A program made the position numbers and the translations under genes. The notes under the pieces are model-generated. The model was given only the letters and a program-made list of their open reading frames with translations. It searched no databases and had not been told where the DNA came from. A DNA stretch of 64,000 nt from Ochrobactrum teleogrylli (GTDB lineage Bacteria > Pseudomonadota > Alphaproteobacteria > Rhizobiales > Rhizobiaceae). The DNA is taken from positions 1-64,000 of the forward strand of contig NZ_VEWL01000017.1 in NCBI RefSeq assembly GCF_006376685.1. The letters are read 5' to 3'. Positions within the stretch are counted from its first letter, which is position 1. Each line of letters opens with the position of its first letter. This document shows, piece by piece, positions 36,438-46,292 of this stretch.

Positions 36438-36959
36438 ATGGCGCGGATTTTCTTTATTGTTCTGATGCTGGCGGGACTGGCCACGGCCTTTCCGGTTCTC
36501 TTCGAGAAATTCCAGTCGGCAACGGTCGAGCAATCCGCGACGGCAAAACCCTCCCCATCATCCCAACAGAACCCATCCGCCTATAGCGGACGCCGTGCGC
36601 AGATTGCGCCGGACAGTCGCGGGCATTTCATTACCGATATCCGCTTCAACGGCCAGAACCTGCGCGGGATGATCGATACAGGGGCAAGCTCGGTTGCGAT
36701 CAATGCCAGCACCGCCCGACGCATTGGGCTTTCGCTGCGGCCCGACGATTTCCGCTATCGCGTTTCAACGGCCAATGGCGAAACACCGGCAGCGCGCGCT
36801 ATGCTCAGCAGCGTGGAAATCGGACGCATTCGCGTGGAAAATGTCGAAGCAATCGTGCTGCGCGACGAAGCGCTGTCCGGCATTCTGCTCGGCATGAGTT
36901 TTCTCAAGCGCCTGCGCCATTATGAAGTAGCAAATGGCGCGCTCATCCTCACGCAGTAA
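36438..36959 (+). CDS. Retropepsin-like aspartic protease (TIGR02281, clan AA)
   Basis: A 173-residue protein with one N-terminal membrane or signal segment (residues 3-24) and a periplasmic retropepsin-like domain: DIRFNGQNLRGMIDTGASSVAI has the DTGAS active site near residue 77, and ILLGMSFLKRL is the family's C-terminal GMSFL motif. Substrate unknown. Start 36438 (ATG) is preferred over the in-frame GTG at 36432, with GGGGTGAG serving as ribosome-binding site. Confidence 0.88.
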   Translation: MARIFFIVLMLAGLATAFPVLFEKFQSATVEQSATAKPSPSSQQNPSAYSGRRAQIAPDSRGHFITDIRFNGQNLRGMIDTGASSVAINASTARRIGLSLRPDDFRYRVSTANGETPAARAMLSSVEIGRIRVENVEAIVLRDEALSGILLGMSFLKRLRHYEVANGALILTQ

Positions 36960-37013
36960 CCTGTTTCTCTGATAGGATGCGCGCTTGAGATTCTTATCGA
37001 AACGGAACCGACC

Positions 37014-37220
37014 ATGACTGCGGACCAACGCCTGACCGAGCTCGAAATTCGCGTCGCCGAACAGGAAAAGACCATCGACGAACTGTCGTCCGTGCTGGCC
37101 GAGCAGTGGAAGCTTATCGACCAGCTTTCCAAGAAGCTCAGCGCTCTGACCGACCGTTTTCTGGAACTGGAAGAACAGACCGCGCCTGACGTGCCGGTCA
37201 CCAAACCTCCGCATTGGTAA
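37014..37220 (+). CDS. slyX: SlyX family protein
   Basis: A 68-residue protein that is almost entirely heptad coiled coil (LTELEIRVAEQEKTIDELSS, then VLAEQWKLIDQLSKKL) and ends in KPPHW, close to the PPHY-type ending of SlyX. Function unknown; named from its position next to slyD in enterics. It lies 4 bases before a GNAT gene and is likely co-transcribed. Confidence 0.9.
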   Translation: MTADQRLTELEIRVAEQEKTIDELSSVLAEQWKLIDQLSKKLSALTDRFLELEEQTAPDVPVTKPPHW

Positions 37221-37224
37221 GATC

Positions 37225-37686
37225 ATGCTTCAGATAATCGACCTCGCCGACCGCCCCGACCTCATAGCTGCCTGCGCGACATGGAACTTTGGCGAATGGG
37301 GCGAATTCAACGGCGGAACGCTGGAACAGACCATCGCCGGCTTCCACGATCTCGTGCGAACCAACGATGGGCAGATCGCGCGCGCAGCGCTATCAGATGG
37401 AGAACTGGCCGGATTTGCACTGCTGATCGACAATGATCTGGAGACGCATCCCCATTTGAAGCCATGGGTGGCGAGCGTTTTCGTTTCGCCCGCCTATCGT
37501 GGTCGGGGCATCGCCAAGAGCCTTGTCCGGGCCATCGAGAAGGCCGCGGCAGAGCTTGGTCACGGCGAGGCCTTTCTTTATACGAACAAGCCTGACCTCT
37601 ACCGGCAGATCGGCTGGGAGGATTACGAACAGCTCGACGGCGACTATGCCGACATGCTGATCCTGAACAAGAAAATCGCGCGATAG
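37225..37686 (+). CDS. GNAT family N-acetyltransferase
   Basis: A 153-residue enzyme with the acetyl-CoA motif A VASVFVSPAYRGRGIAKSLV near residue 91-110 and motif B region FLYTNKPDLYRQIGWEDYEQ. Substrate unknown. The TAG stop lies in the loop of the transcription terminator at 37672, so the end of the coding sequence and the terminator overlap. Confidence 0.88.
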   Translation: MLQIIDLADRPDLIAACATWNFGEWGEFNGGTLEQTIAGFHDLVRTNDGQIARAALSDGELAGFALLIDNDLETHPHLKPWVASVFVSPAYRGRGIAKSLVRAIEKAAAELGHGEAFLYTNKPDLYRQIGWEDYEQLDGDYADMLILNKKIAR

Positions 37687-37705
37687 GATCGCGCGATTTT
37701 TTTTT
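37672..37705 (+). terminator. Rho-independent terminator overlapping the GNAT stop codon
   Basis: AAAATCGCGCGA (37672-37683) and TCGCGCGATTTT (37689-37700) form a 12-bp perfect stem with a TAGGA loop, followed by five more T. It can also terminate msrA from the other side, which ends at 37715. Confidence 0.92.
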
Positions 37706-37714
37706 GAGACCGTT

Positions 37715-38371
37715 TTACTGTGCCAGCGGAATTGGGCAGCTCACGCCAGTGCCGCGCAGGCCACAATATCCGTTCGGATTCTTCGCCAGATATTGCTGGT
37801 GATAATCCTCGGCATAGTAGAACACCGGCGCATATTCGATTTGCGTGGTGATCGGGCCCAGACCGCGCGCTGCCAGCGCCTTTGCATAAGCATCACGGCT
37901 TTTTTCAACCGCCGCCCGATCCGCGTCATCGAAAGTGTAGATCACCGACCGATAGGTCGTGCCGATATCATTGCCCTGTCGCATGCCCTGCGTCGGATCA
38001 TGCTCTTCCCAGAACAGGGTCAGCAGCTCATCAAGGCTCACGACTTTCGGATCATAGACCACCAGCACCACTTCGGCATGGCCGGTCAATCCGGTGCAGG
38101 TTTCTTCATAGGTCGGGTTTGGCGTGATGCCGCCCGCATAGCCTGCCGCCGTCACATAGACGCCCGGCACCTGCCAAAACAGCCGTTCCGCGCCCCAGAA
38201 GCAGCCCATCCCGAACATGATCTGCTTGAGGCCGTCAGGCCATGGGCCTTTCAACGGATGGCCGGAGACGAAATGCGTCGCGGATGTAGGAATGGCTGTT
38301 GCGCGGCCCGGCAAAGCCTCATCCGTGGAGGGCATCTGTACTTTCTTGCGATAGCTGTCGAGGAAACTCAT
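37715..38371 (-). CDS. msrA: Peptide methionine-S-sulfoxide reductase MsrA
   Basis: A 218-residue enzyme that reduces methionine-S-sulfoxide in oxidised proteins. The catalytic [14 protein letters not shown] motif is near residue 55, followed by [26 protein letters not shown] and [17 protein letters not shown]; a C-terminal [13 protein letters not shown] supplies the resolving cysteines. It is the long form with an N-terminal extension of about 45 residues, common in Rhizobiales. Single gene. Confidence 0.95.
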   Translation of the reverse strand: MSFLDSYRKKVQMPSTDEALPGRATAIPTSATHFVSGHPLKGPWPDGLKQIMFGMGCFWGAERLFWQVPGVYVTAAGYAGGITPNPTYEETCTGLTGHAEVVLVVYDPKVVSLDELLTLFWEEHDPTQGMRQGNDIGTTYRSVIYTFDDADRAAVEKSRDAYAKALAARGLGPITTQIEYAPVFYYAEDYHQQYLAKNPNGYCGLRGTGVSCPIPLAQ

Positions 38372-38410
38372 AGATTTCTACCTCCTATGGCCCTGTGGTG
38401 GGATTGACCG

Positions 38411-38731
38411 TCAGGCCGTGAAGCGCCCCAGGGGACGTCCGCGCCGATGACCGATCACATAGAACAACAAAGCGAGCACGCCGAAGAAGAGCCATCCCGG
38501 CTGCTCGAGCAAAGGAACACAGACCGTGTTCCAGAATGTAGCTCCTATATAGTGCGTCACGAGCGTTTCTGCATCGGCCAACGTTTCCGGCGCGTTACGC
38601 GACCACATGGAAAGCAGCGGTTTGGCCACCAGCTTCGACGCGCCGACCGAACGGGCGCCGTCGAGAATGGCGAAGATCACCGCCAATGCCAGAAAAACAA
38701 CCGCGAAACTACGCAACACAAACCGGATCAC
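38411..38731 (-). CDS. Small two-helix membrane protein, hypothetical
   Basis: A 106-residue protein with two clear membrane helices (VLRSFAVVFLALAVIFAILDG near the start and LFFGVLALLFYVIGH near the end) and a polar middle with NAPETLADAETLVTHYIGATFWN. It resembles unnamed proteins of petfP-like type seen in Brucellaceae, but I cannot name a family. The GTG at 38731 has AGGGA before it; a longer GTG start at 38779 is possible. Confidence 0.6.
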   Translation of the reverse strand: MIRFVLRSFAVVFLALAVIFAILDGARSVGASKLVAKPLLSMWSRNAPETLADAETLVTHYIGATFWNTVCVPLLEQPGWLFFGVLALLFYVIGHRRGRPLGRFTA

Positions 38732-38779
38732 GATTCCCTGCCCCAGACATTCAGGCACACATTCAAGCGCGTCGGGCAC

Positions 38780-39103
38780 ATCCCGACGTCATTGACCTGG
38801 CCTTTTCATACCGCCAAATCCTCACGGAAGGAAGCCATTACGCCTCGAGCCATTGTGCCTCTTAATTATACACATAAATTTATCATTTAAAAACAGTTAG
38901 TTATGAGAGGATTGAGACTACCAGCATAACTCCTGCCGATTTGGCGCAAAAACTTGCAAAGAGCTATTGAACATATGCGTATTCTGGCTATATTGCGCGC
39001 CGCTACCGCATGTTGGCGAATAACCAGCGCCAGACGAAATGCGGTATCTCGTTTGCAGTCAGATTTCGCCGTTAACGCGGTTTTCCCCGACAGCAAGGCA
39101 GAC
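38780..39103. other. Intergenic region, nothing recognised
   Basis: A 324-base, moderately AT-rich gap between the minus-strand membrane protein and tRNA-Ser. I see no convincing gene, hairpin or repeat. It should contain the promoter of tRNA-Ser and that of the minus-strand gene. Confidence 0.5.
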
Positions 39104-39193
39104 GGAGAGGTGGCCGAGTGGTTGAAGGCGCACGCCTGGAACGCGTGTATACGGGAAACCGTATCGAGGGTTCGAATCCCTCTCTCTCCGCCA
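39104..39193 (+). tRNA. tRNA-Ser (anticodon GGA)
   Basis: The acceptor GGAGAGG pairs with TCTCTCC (one G-U), discriminator G, encoded CCA. The anticodon arm CACGC-CTGGAAC-GCGTG gives GGA. The long variable arm (ATACGGGAAACCGTAT) marks class II. The T arm has GGTTCGAATCC. Confidence 0.97.
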
Positions 39194-39394
39194 GTATTAT
39201 CCCCCTTCTGCGCTATCACGTTCAGGTCGCCATCACCGAACCATGTATGGCGCTTGCCGCCCATTCGCGACGATGCGCAGGCGGCTTGTTTTCATGTGAA
39301 ATTGGGATGCTTTTCAGCTGAAATGCTCGTGGCAAAAATGGCAGAGCGTGACACGAAACAACGTGATGGGGCTCAAACGGAGTCGGAAAACCGA

Positions 39395-39874
39395 ATGCAT
39401 CTTGTGAGACGAGCGATTTTGACAGGCCTGACCAGCTTGTCCTTCGGCTTTTACAGTTCCGCGACTGAGAGCTTTGCGCAAGCGGCAGACGGAGCTGTCG
39501 CGGCGCAAACCGAAAACGTCAGCGAACGCCCCGCACCTGCAACGGACAGCTTTGGCGGGACGCAATTCATCCTGTCCGGCGACCCAATCGTACCGCCGCG
39601 TGCCTATAGCAAAGGGACCGATCTCCCTCGCGCTCAGGATTATGACGCGAATGAAAGCGGCAGTATTTACGACATCCTGTTCATAGGGATCGAAAAGGAC
39701 AAAATGCAGTTCGAAATTCGCGGCTATTCCGGCCACGACCTGCAGCACCCAGCGAGCGGGCAGACAATGGAATTCCCTGTCGCCCAGTCAAGTATTGAGA
39801 TCCGTGATCTTACCATCAAGATCGAGGAAGTGACGCCGGGCAGCCTGACATATAAGGTACAGCCCCTGAAATAG
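39395..39874 (+). CDS. Exported hypothetical protein
   Basis: A 159-residue protein starting MHLVRRAILTGLTSLSFGFY has a basic N-terminus, hydrophobic core and SFAQA cleavage site, so it is probably periplasmic. The mature part ends with beta-like strands (KMQFEIRGYSGHD, SSIEIRDLTIKIEEV). I recognise no family. ATG at 39338 is an alternative start that would add 19 polar residues. Located just after tRNA-Ser and before the convergent autotransporter. Confidence 0.65.
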   Translation: MHLVRRAILTGLTSLSFGFYSSATESFAQAADGAVAAQTENVSERPAPATDSFGGTQFILSGDPIVPPRAYSKGTDLPRAQDYDANESGSIYDILFIGIEKDKMQFEIRGYSGHDLQHPASGQTMEFPVAQSSIEIRDLTIKIEEVTPGSLTYKVQPLK

Positions 39875-40007
39875 CGCAGGCTTTCTCACTTGGGGAACCG
39901 AAATACGCGTTACATCCGCTGTCAGTCGCCCGTGCGGCTCCCGCTCGATAAGCTGGTAACCGCACGTGAGTTTGGCTTTACTACGTCATGTTGCAGACCG
40001 GGCCAGG

Positions 40008-43000
40008 TCAGAACTTAATATTGAACGAGGCCTTGAACCCGTTTTGCCTGGCACCGCTGCCATACCGGCCGATATAGCTGAGACCGAGCGTCGAGGCCCG
40101 CGTCACATCGAAATCAAGCCCTGCTTCCAGCAAAGCCGTATCCTTGGCAATCGGCGCACCTGCCACACTGAAGGCATCACCGCCCGCGAAGGCCTGCGTT
40201 GAGGCCGGTATGATGTCGCCATAGGCATGGCGCCAGCCGAGCGAACCCTTCAGATTAACGGATGTTGATCCAAGCAACAGTGGAGCCTCCGCCCGCAGGC
40301 CGAGAGTCGTAAAGGTCGTGTTGGTCGTTTCGCTTTCGACATTCAATGCCGCAGCGCCACCCGTTTCTGTGAAAGCGTCCGTGCGCAATCTGATATGCGC
40401 GAGATTGGCGAACGGTTCGAAGGATGCGGCGGCCGTGTCGATCCGATATCCGACCTCGCCGAAAGCTTGGAGCGTGCGCGCATCATAATCGGCCTCCAGC
40501 GAGTTGGAGAGACCGGTAAATGCAACCGACCGCGATGCATCGAGGCTATGCCATGTCTGGATCAGCCCGGCGCGCAGTCCCAGCGGGCCCCACTGGTTGC
40601 CGCCATAGATGCCGAGATGCCAATTGTCACTCGTCGCAGCCGCATGTCGCTCCTTGAGATCGATATCCGCCCGGCTGTAACCGCCCGCGAAACCAAGGCG
40701 CCAGCCCTCTCCCAGCCCAACATCGAGACCGGAGATGAAGCCTCCTGTCGATGTAGAGACACCGGCAGCATTGGCATCCCCATCCTGCTCAACCCAGGAG
40801 CCGAAGCCTGTCGCCCAGAACCCATATTGCCCCAGGGATGCGTCATCGCTGACCGCATCAATTGCGGCAGACGCACGGGACGGTTCTTTTGTTTTCGCAT
40901 AAGAAAGTGCCGGAACGTCCTTCGATCCGACACTGGCAAATGCCGAGCGCAAGCGATTGTTTATCGCATCCGCCGCCAAATGCGATGTCTCGATCAAGCC
41001 TGTCTTAGTGGACGCATATCCATCACCGGACAGTTGGTCGAAAGCCTGCCTTGCCCCCGCAGCACCCAGAAAGGCGACAGAATTCGCAACCGGATTGCCC
41101 AGCCTCAGACTGTCGATTACACCAGCGACAGTCCGCTGATTGTCTGTCTGCGCAACACTTGCAAGCGAAACTGCATTGCGCCCGATGGTCAGGAAAACAT
41201 TATTCGCATCATAGCTGAGGCTTGGCGCGATGAAATCAGTCGATCCGGTCCAGGAAACGCTGCTGAATGTCGTGCCTGCAAGATTGCCTGCGGTCAGGAT
41301 CGTGTAAGGCCGGTTCAGCTGATAGCCACCGAGCGTAGATACGGTCACCGCACCCGCCAGATTGGCGGTTCCGCCCACCTTGATCAGATCAGATCCGCCC
41401 TGCGCGTCGATTTCCGCCGCATAGACCGAAGACGATGCCAGCGTCAGGTCGCCATCGACCGACACGATGCCGACGGAATTGCCGGGCGTGATCGTGCCTG
41501 AGCTGGCCAGACCTCCGGCTATATGCCAGTTGCCGCCAAGAGTGGATGTAGGATCGACACTGACATCGCCACTCACGGTAATCGGTATCGCAATCGTGCC
41601 GCCACGGGTTGCGGAGCCCTCCGCAAGCAGGACATTGCCGCCGATGAAATCGCCTTCATCCCCAAAATCGAAATTGCTCTGGACGCCGGAAAGGTTTCCT
41701 TCGATCACCGATTGCCCCGCGAAAACCAGACTGCTGCCGCGTTTCGCCTCGATATGCGTGATCCCCTGAATTTGGCCCTTCCAGTCTGCGCCATTCTGCA
41801 GAGTCAGAACGGTGTTTCCTGCCCCGGTTTTAGCCTGCGTGTCGATAATATCGCCCATGCTGACGGAGCCTGCATCGAGTTCGATATCGACAATGCCGCC
41901 GGAACCCGCTCCACTGGAGCGATCCACCTGTAGCAGGACGCCATTATTCTCCGTCGCAACGGTTCCACTGCGGAGGCGAATTTGCGCCACATCGTCAGCG
42001 CTGGCCAGAACCACGCCAATTGTCGGTCCCTGCGCAGTTTTAAGAACCGTGCCTTCGGCGACGATCGTGCCCGAGCCTGAAATAGCCAGAGCGGACGCTG
42101 CCTCGCCCTGTGCGGTGACACTGCCACCCATCAGCGAAATCGAACCGCCCGCCTGCGCCAAGGCCCCGGCAGCACCAGCACCGGAAGTCACAATCTGCGT
42201 ATTGGTGGCCGAAATCGAGCCGCCTACCGTTCCCTGATCATTATTGGCCAGAAGCCCATGGGCCTGATCGCCGGTCGTCTGGATGGTTGAAGCGGAAAGC
42301 CTGATCGTGGAAGCGGATTCGGCGAAGGCGCCAAAGCTCGATGCGCCAACGGTTTCGACGGCGATATTCTCGGCATCGATCAGCCCCTCATCGACGGTAT
42401 GCAGGCCGACAGCGAAACTGCTGGCCTCGGTGCGGATGGTGCCGCCAGTCAGAGAGACCGTGCCGGACGTGGTTCCGTCATAAGCGTAACCCGGGTGATT
42501 GGTGCCGAATGCGCCCGCCTGCACGGCATGGGCATTGTTGCCTAAGGTCGTGATATCAGCGCTTGACGTAATCAAGCCGCCATTGCTGGCAAGCAGACCG
42601 TAATTGCGCAGACCATGGGTCGTGATTGAACCGCCGTTGAGCGTCACGCTCGCATTGTTGTGCGACTGGACGCCTTCGGAAAAGCGGGCCGCGTTGTTGG
42701 TCACGATTGCCACATCATTGGCGATGACCGTCGCGTTGTCGACCTGAATGCCCCTTGCGTTGCTGCCCGAAGTGGTGATCGAACCGCCGTTCAACGTGAC
42801 GGCGCCACCCGACAAGGCTTCGACGCCGTGCGCAGTAGCGCCGCTTGTCGTAATATTGCTCTGTGTCAGCAGAACCTGACCGCCGCCATCGACATAAGCC
42901 CCGGATGCATTGGCTCCAGCGGTCGTGATGCTGAGTGCATCGCCGGAAATCTGCCCGGCGACAGTGCCCATGTCATTATTTGCGATAAGGCCGAATGCCT

Positions 43001-43532
43001 TCTGGCCGGACGTGTTGATTGCCGAGTGCGATAGATTTATCGTCGACCAGCTTTCTGCGAACGCGCCAAAGCCGCTGGCGCCCGTCGTCGTGATCTGAAC
43101 TGAGCCGTCAATCGTGCCGCCATCAATCGCATGCAATCCATAGGAACCGACGCCGTCAGCTGTGACAGCTACCCCGCCGAGCAGATGAATGAGCGAATGA
43201 TCCATGCCATTCGCGTTGCTTCCCTTCGCACCGACCTGAATGCCATGTGCTTTCGGTCCCGAAGTGATGACGTTGATGTTCGACACGTTCAGCGTCGAAG
43301 CTGATCCGGCTGCGGTCGAGACAAGCACGCCCCATGCGCGCCCATTATTGGTCGTCGCCACTTCGTAGGTCGCGCCCGAGCCGTCCAGGTTAGCCGTACT
43401 GCCCCCGGCATAACGATAGGCCGCGCCGTTTACCACAACGCTCGTCGCGGCAGCCACTGTGCTCGACAGAATGAGCGCCACGGCTGTTGAGCCCAGCACC
43501 CGCACCAGATCTTTTGAAATGACCGACATCAT
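40008..43532 (-). CDS. Large autotransporter (type Va secretion) with duplicated beta-helix passenger
   Basis: A 1174-residue protein. Signal peptide (SVISKDLVRVLGSTAVALILSSTVAAA), a passenger of about 620 residues made of short pertactin-like repeats (for example GGAVTLNGGSITTSGSNARG), an autochaperone-like stretch (TLGGYQLNRPYTILTAGNLAG) and a C-terminal beta barrel from about residue 885 (GFWATGFGSWVEQDG) ending in a terminal Phe, which BamA recognises. The passenger holds two copies of a unit with FGAFAES and ANNDxGTVxG, spaced about 245 residues. AGGGG precedes the double ATG at 43532. Adhesion to host or surface is the usual role, inferred here. Confidence 0.93.
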   Translation of the reverse strand: MMSVISKDLVRVLGSTAVALILSSTVAAATSVVVNGAAYRYAGGSTANLDGSGATYEVATTNNGRAWGVLVSTAAGSASTLNVSNINVITSGPKAHGIQVGAKGSNANGMDHSLIHLLGGVAVTADGVGSYGLHAIDGGTIDGSVQITTTGASGFGAFAESWSTINLSHSAINTSGQKAFGLIANNDMGTVAGQISGDALSITTAGANASGAYVDGGGQVLLTQSNITTSGATAHGVEALSGGAVTLNGGSITTSGSNARGIQVDNATVIANDVAIVTNNAARFSEGVQSHNNASVTLNGGSITTHGLRNYGLLASNGGLITSSADITTLGNNAHAVQAGAFGTNHPGYAYDGTTSGTVSLTGGTIRTEASSFAVGLHTVDEGLIDAENIAVETVGASSFGAFAESASTIRLSASTIQTTGDQAHGLLANNDQGTVGGSISATNTQIVTSGAGAAGALAQAGGSISLMGGSVTAQGEAASALAISGSGTIVAEGTVLKTAQGPTIGVVLASADDVAQIRLRSGTVATENNGVLLQVDRSSGAGSGGIVDIELDAGSVSMGDIIDTQAKTGAGNTVLTLQNGADWKGQIQGITHIEAKRGSSLVFAGQSVIEGNLSGVQSNFDFGDEGDFIGGNVLLAEGSATRGGTIAIPITVSGDVSVDPTSTLGGNWHIAGGLASSGTITPGNSVGIVSVDGDLTLASSSVYAAEIDAQGGSDLIKVGGTANLAGAVTVSTLGGYQLNRPYTILTAGNLAGTTFSSVSWTGSTDFIAPSLSYDANNVFLTIGRNAVSLASVAQTDNQRTVAGVIDSLRLGNPVANSVAFLGAAGARQAFDQLSGDGYASTKTGLIETSHLAADAINNRLRSAFASVGSKDVPALSYAKTKEPSRASAAIDAVSDDASLGQYGFWATGFGSWVEQDGDANAAGVSTSTGGFISGLDVGLGEGWRLGFAGGYSRADIDLKERHAAATSDNWHLGIYGGNQWGPLGLRAGLIQTWHSLDASRSVAFTGLSNSLEADYDARTLQAFGEVGYRIDTAAASFEPFANLAHIRLRTDAFTETGGAAALNVESETTNTTFTTLGLRAEAPLLLGSTSVNLKGSLGWRHAYGDIIPASTQAFAGGDAFSVAGAPIAKDTALLEAGLDFDVTRASTLGLSYIGRYGSGARQNGFKASFNIKF

Positions 43533-44014
43533 TGCCCCTAAATGCGCCCCTACAGCCCCCCGGCCCATGGCGAATAATCCAACAAATAAATTTAGCAATT
43601 CCGCAAATAAAATGCAGAATACTTACAGATCATATCGAATCCATATCCAATGTTGAAGATTCGTACAACGCAGAATACGCTTATATTTATAATAAATCGC
43701 AATTTTATGCTCATATATTTAATGAAATTGCACTTATATATTCAATATTACGATTATATAAATACTAAATTAGAAATTTATACATTTTATAATTATAATT
43801 TTCGGAAATTAACTGCGCTCCAAATAGCAAAAAACACACCTCCCCAAGCATGCGCAAAGGGAGGCCGACACAATCAGAAAATTGCAATGAAAAGAATGGC
43901 TTTTGCAGGCCGGGCAATAAGCAGCCGGTCGATGCGAGGGCTCAAAGCCTTGAGCGAAAAGCGCAGCAATAGAAGCAGAACAGCCGGAGCCATAATGGCT
44001 CCGGCTGCGAAGGA
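43533..44014. other. AT-rich upstream region of the autotransporter
   Basis: About 480 bases, of which 43600-43830 is strongly AT-rich (long runs of TATAAT-like DNA) against a GC-rich background. No gene is convincing. It probably carries the autotransporter promoter. The composition step matches silenced, acquired DNA of the H-NS-like (MucR/Ros in this group) type, an inference. Confidence 0.5.
43981..44007 (-). terminator. Stem-loop after the GST gene
   Basis: CAGCCGGAGCC, an ATAAT loop and GGCTCCGGCTG form an 11-bp perfect stem, 8 bases past the GST stop on the minus strand. A T-rich TTCTGCTTCTATT follows on that strand. Confidence 0.8.
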
Positions 44015-44656
<642 letters not shown>

Positions 44657-44748
44657 CTATCAGTTCCCGCTGCCCCTGCAATATTGTTGGGGGCAATTTT
44701 TCGTGTAGTCAGCCGATGCCGGAAATTCTTTGCGCAGATCTGTTTCGA

Positions 44749-46077
44749 TCAGAAAAGCGACGCAATGCGCGCCGGCTTGGATGATGACATGCGGGGCACC
44801 ACGACCAGCTTGTTGAACTCGCCGCGCTTGAAGGCGCGCAGGAAGCGCGGATAATCCCGGAACACCACGCAGCCATTGGAATCGCCGTTGCGTCCCAGCA
44901 TGAATGTATGCGCCAGAAGCCCGTCACGATTGTAGCGGTTGTTGCCGTCAGCGGGTGTCAGGCGGATCGCTTCAACGCCGTGGAAGAGCGCCTCGCGCAT
45001 GCGCAGATTGTAGCTGTGCGGCGGCGTGGGGCCGCGGTTCTTCTGGTTCACATAGCTGGGGTTGTCACGCATGCGACCGATGCCGGAATGGGCTTCGAGC
45101 TTTTCCCCGCTCGGCAAATAGACGGTTGCAGCAGAAATATCGTAGATCGCCACGCGGCTGCGCGCAGCCTGATTGAGCAATGGGCTGAAGAGGCCCGGCT
45201 CAGGACTGTCCGTCAGGCCGCTTTCGGGCGCGTAGGCAAGCTGCGTCTTCGGACGCATGCGCGATGCGCGCAGCGCAGGCTTGGCACCCGGCAAAGGCAC
45301 ATCATCCGGCACGAACATATCGCTATCGGTATCGTCGTCAGCCGCCATGTCCGTTTTCTGGTCAGGCGCGGATTGCGGCAACGGTATCGCCTTGCCGACC
45401 GGCAGATTGGGCGTGGCGCCACCCTCTGCATCAGCTTCTTCGGCCTGCGACAGAGGCAAAATACCGGACGGGTTCTGCGGTTGGATCTGGGCCAGCGCGA
45501 CAAGAGCGGCAGGCGTTTGCGGCGCGCTGGCATAGCCAAGCGCGACAGCCGCTGCTGTGGCGGGTTTCGCCGCCGTGTCGCCCGTTTTATCCATGGCCGT
45601 GGCGGCTGAAGCAACTGCAACCGGCTCGGGCAGTTTGACCCGGTCGGCGCGCGGTTCGACCACCGATGCGACGTCTACGGATTTTGGTTCGATGACCGAA
45701 TCCGGACCGATATCGGCAATGATCGGCTGATCGTCGGTCACTTTGTTGCGGTGCCAGTCGAGATTGGAATAGGCGCCATCCGCCGTATAGGCCTTGATGA
45801 AGCTCTCGCGCATCTTGTGCGATGGCGTTCGGGTCTGATCGACAAGGGCGAGCGCCTGCGGCATGGCCCCGGGCGCGCGCCGCATGACCGGCGCGACAGG
45901 TGCAAATGCCGGGATGACCGTTTCAAGCGCGCCGAGCGTGGTCAGCATCCAGCCACCGGCGAAAAGCCCTGTAACGGCAAAAGCCGTCAAGCGCGCAAAA
46001 CCGCGCAAACTGAACGGAACGCTGATACGGCTGCTACGCGGAGCCGCATAGCCATACACTTCTGTCACACACGCCAT
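44749..46077 (-). CDS. DUF2778 (Tlde1-like) L,D-transpeptidase-fold protein
   Basis: A 442-residue membrane-anchored protein: a hydrophobic segment near residues 25-50, a long low-complexity, Ala/Pro-rich middle (about 80-330), and a C-terminal DUF2778 domain with AHSGIGRMRDNPSYVNQ and RDGLLAHTFMLGRNGD followed by SNGCVVFRDYPRFL, whose SxGCVxF has the catalytic Cys and the histidine before it. In Salmonella Tlde1 this domain is a periplasmic L,D-carboxypeptidase/exchange enzyme; here it is more likely a resident cell-wall enzyme. Start 46077 is chosen over a 47-residue longer frame without a site. Confidence 0.85.
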   Translation of the reverse strand: MACVTEVYGYAAPRSSRISVPFSLRGFARLTAFAVTGLFAGGWMLTTLGALETVIPAFAPVAPVMRRAPGAMPQALALVDQTRTPSHKMRESFIKAYTADGAYSNLDWHRNKVTDDQPIIADIGPDSVIEPKSVDVASVVEPRADRVKLPEPVAVASAATAMDKTGDTAAKPATAAAVALGYASAPQTPAALVALAQIQPQNPSGILPLSQAEEADAEGGATPNLPVGKAIPLPQSAPDQKTDMAADDDTDSDMFVPDDVPLPGAKPALRASRMRPKTQLAYAPESGLTDSPEPGLFSPLLNQAARSRVAIYDISAATVYLPSGEKLEAHSGIGRMRDNPSYVNQKNRGPTPPHSYNLRMREALFHGVEAIRLTPADGNNRYNRDGLLAHTFMLGRNGDSNGCVVFRDYPRFLRAFKRGEFNKLVVVPRMSSSKPARIASLF

Positions 46078-46292
46078 GATACTAACCCGACTGGAATTCG
46101 ACTTCGCGGCCCCACTTTCGGGCCCTCGCCTCGCATGGCAGTTCGGCAAAAAAGCGAACAGGACATGGCAAAGCAGTGGCCGAAGCAAAGCAGTGACCGC
46201 AATGGTCGCTTCCAGCATGGCGAATTATGGTAACCAAAGTCTTTACGAACGGCGTCCGTCTGATAATTCCTCTCGCGGAGAGGAACGCCTCA

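Noticed and set aside
38954..39337. N-terminal extension of the exported protein through tRNA-Ser
   Set aside because: The open frame crosses the tRNA gene; the plausible starts at 39338 or 39395 lie after it.
40008..43532. CRISPR-like or tandem DNA repeats
   Set aside because: The repetition is protein-coding beta-helix passenger structure with variable DNA, not constant repeats with spacers.
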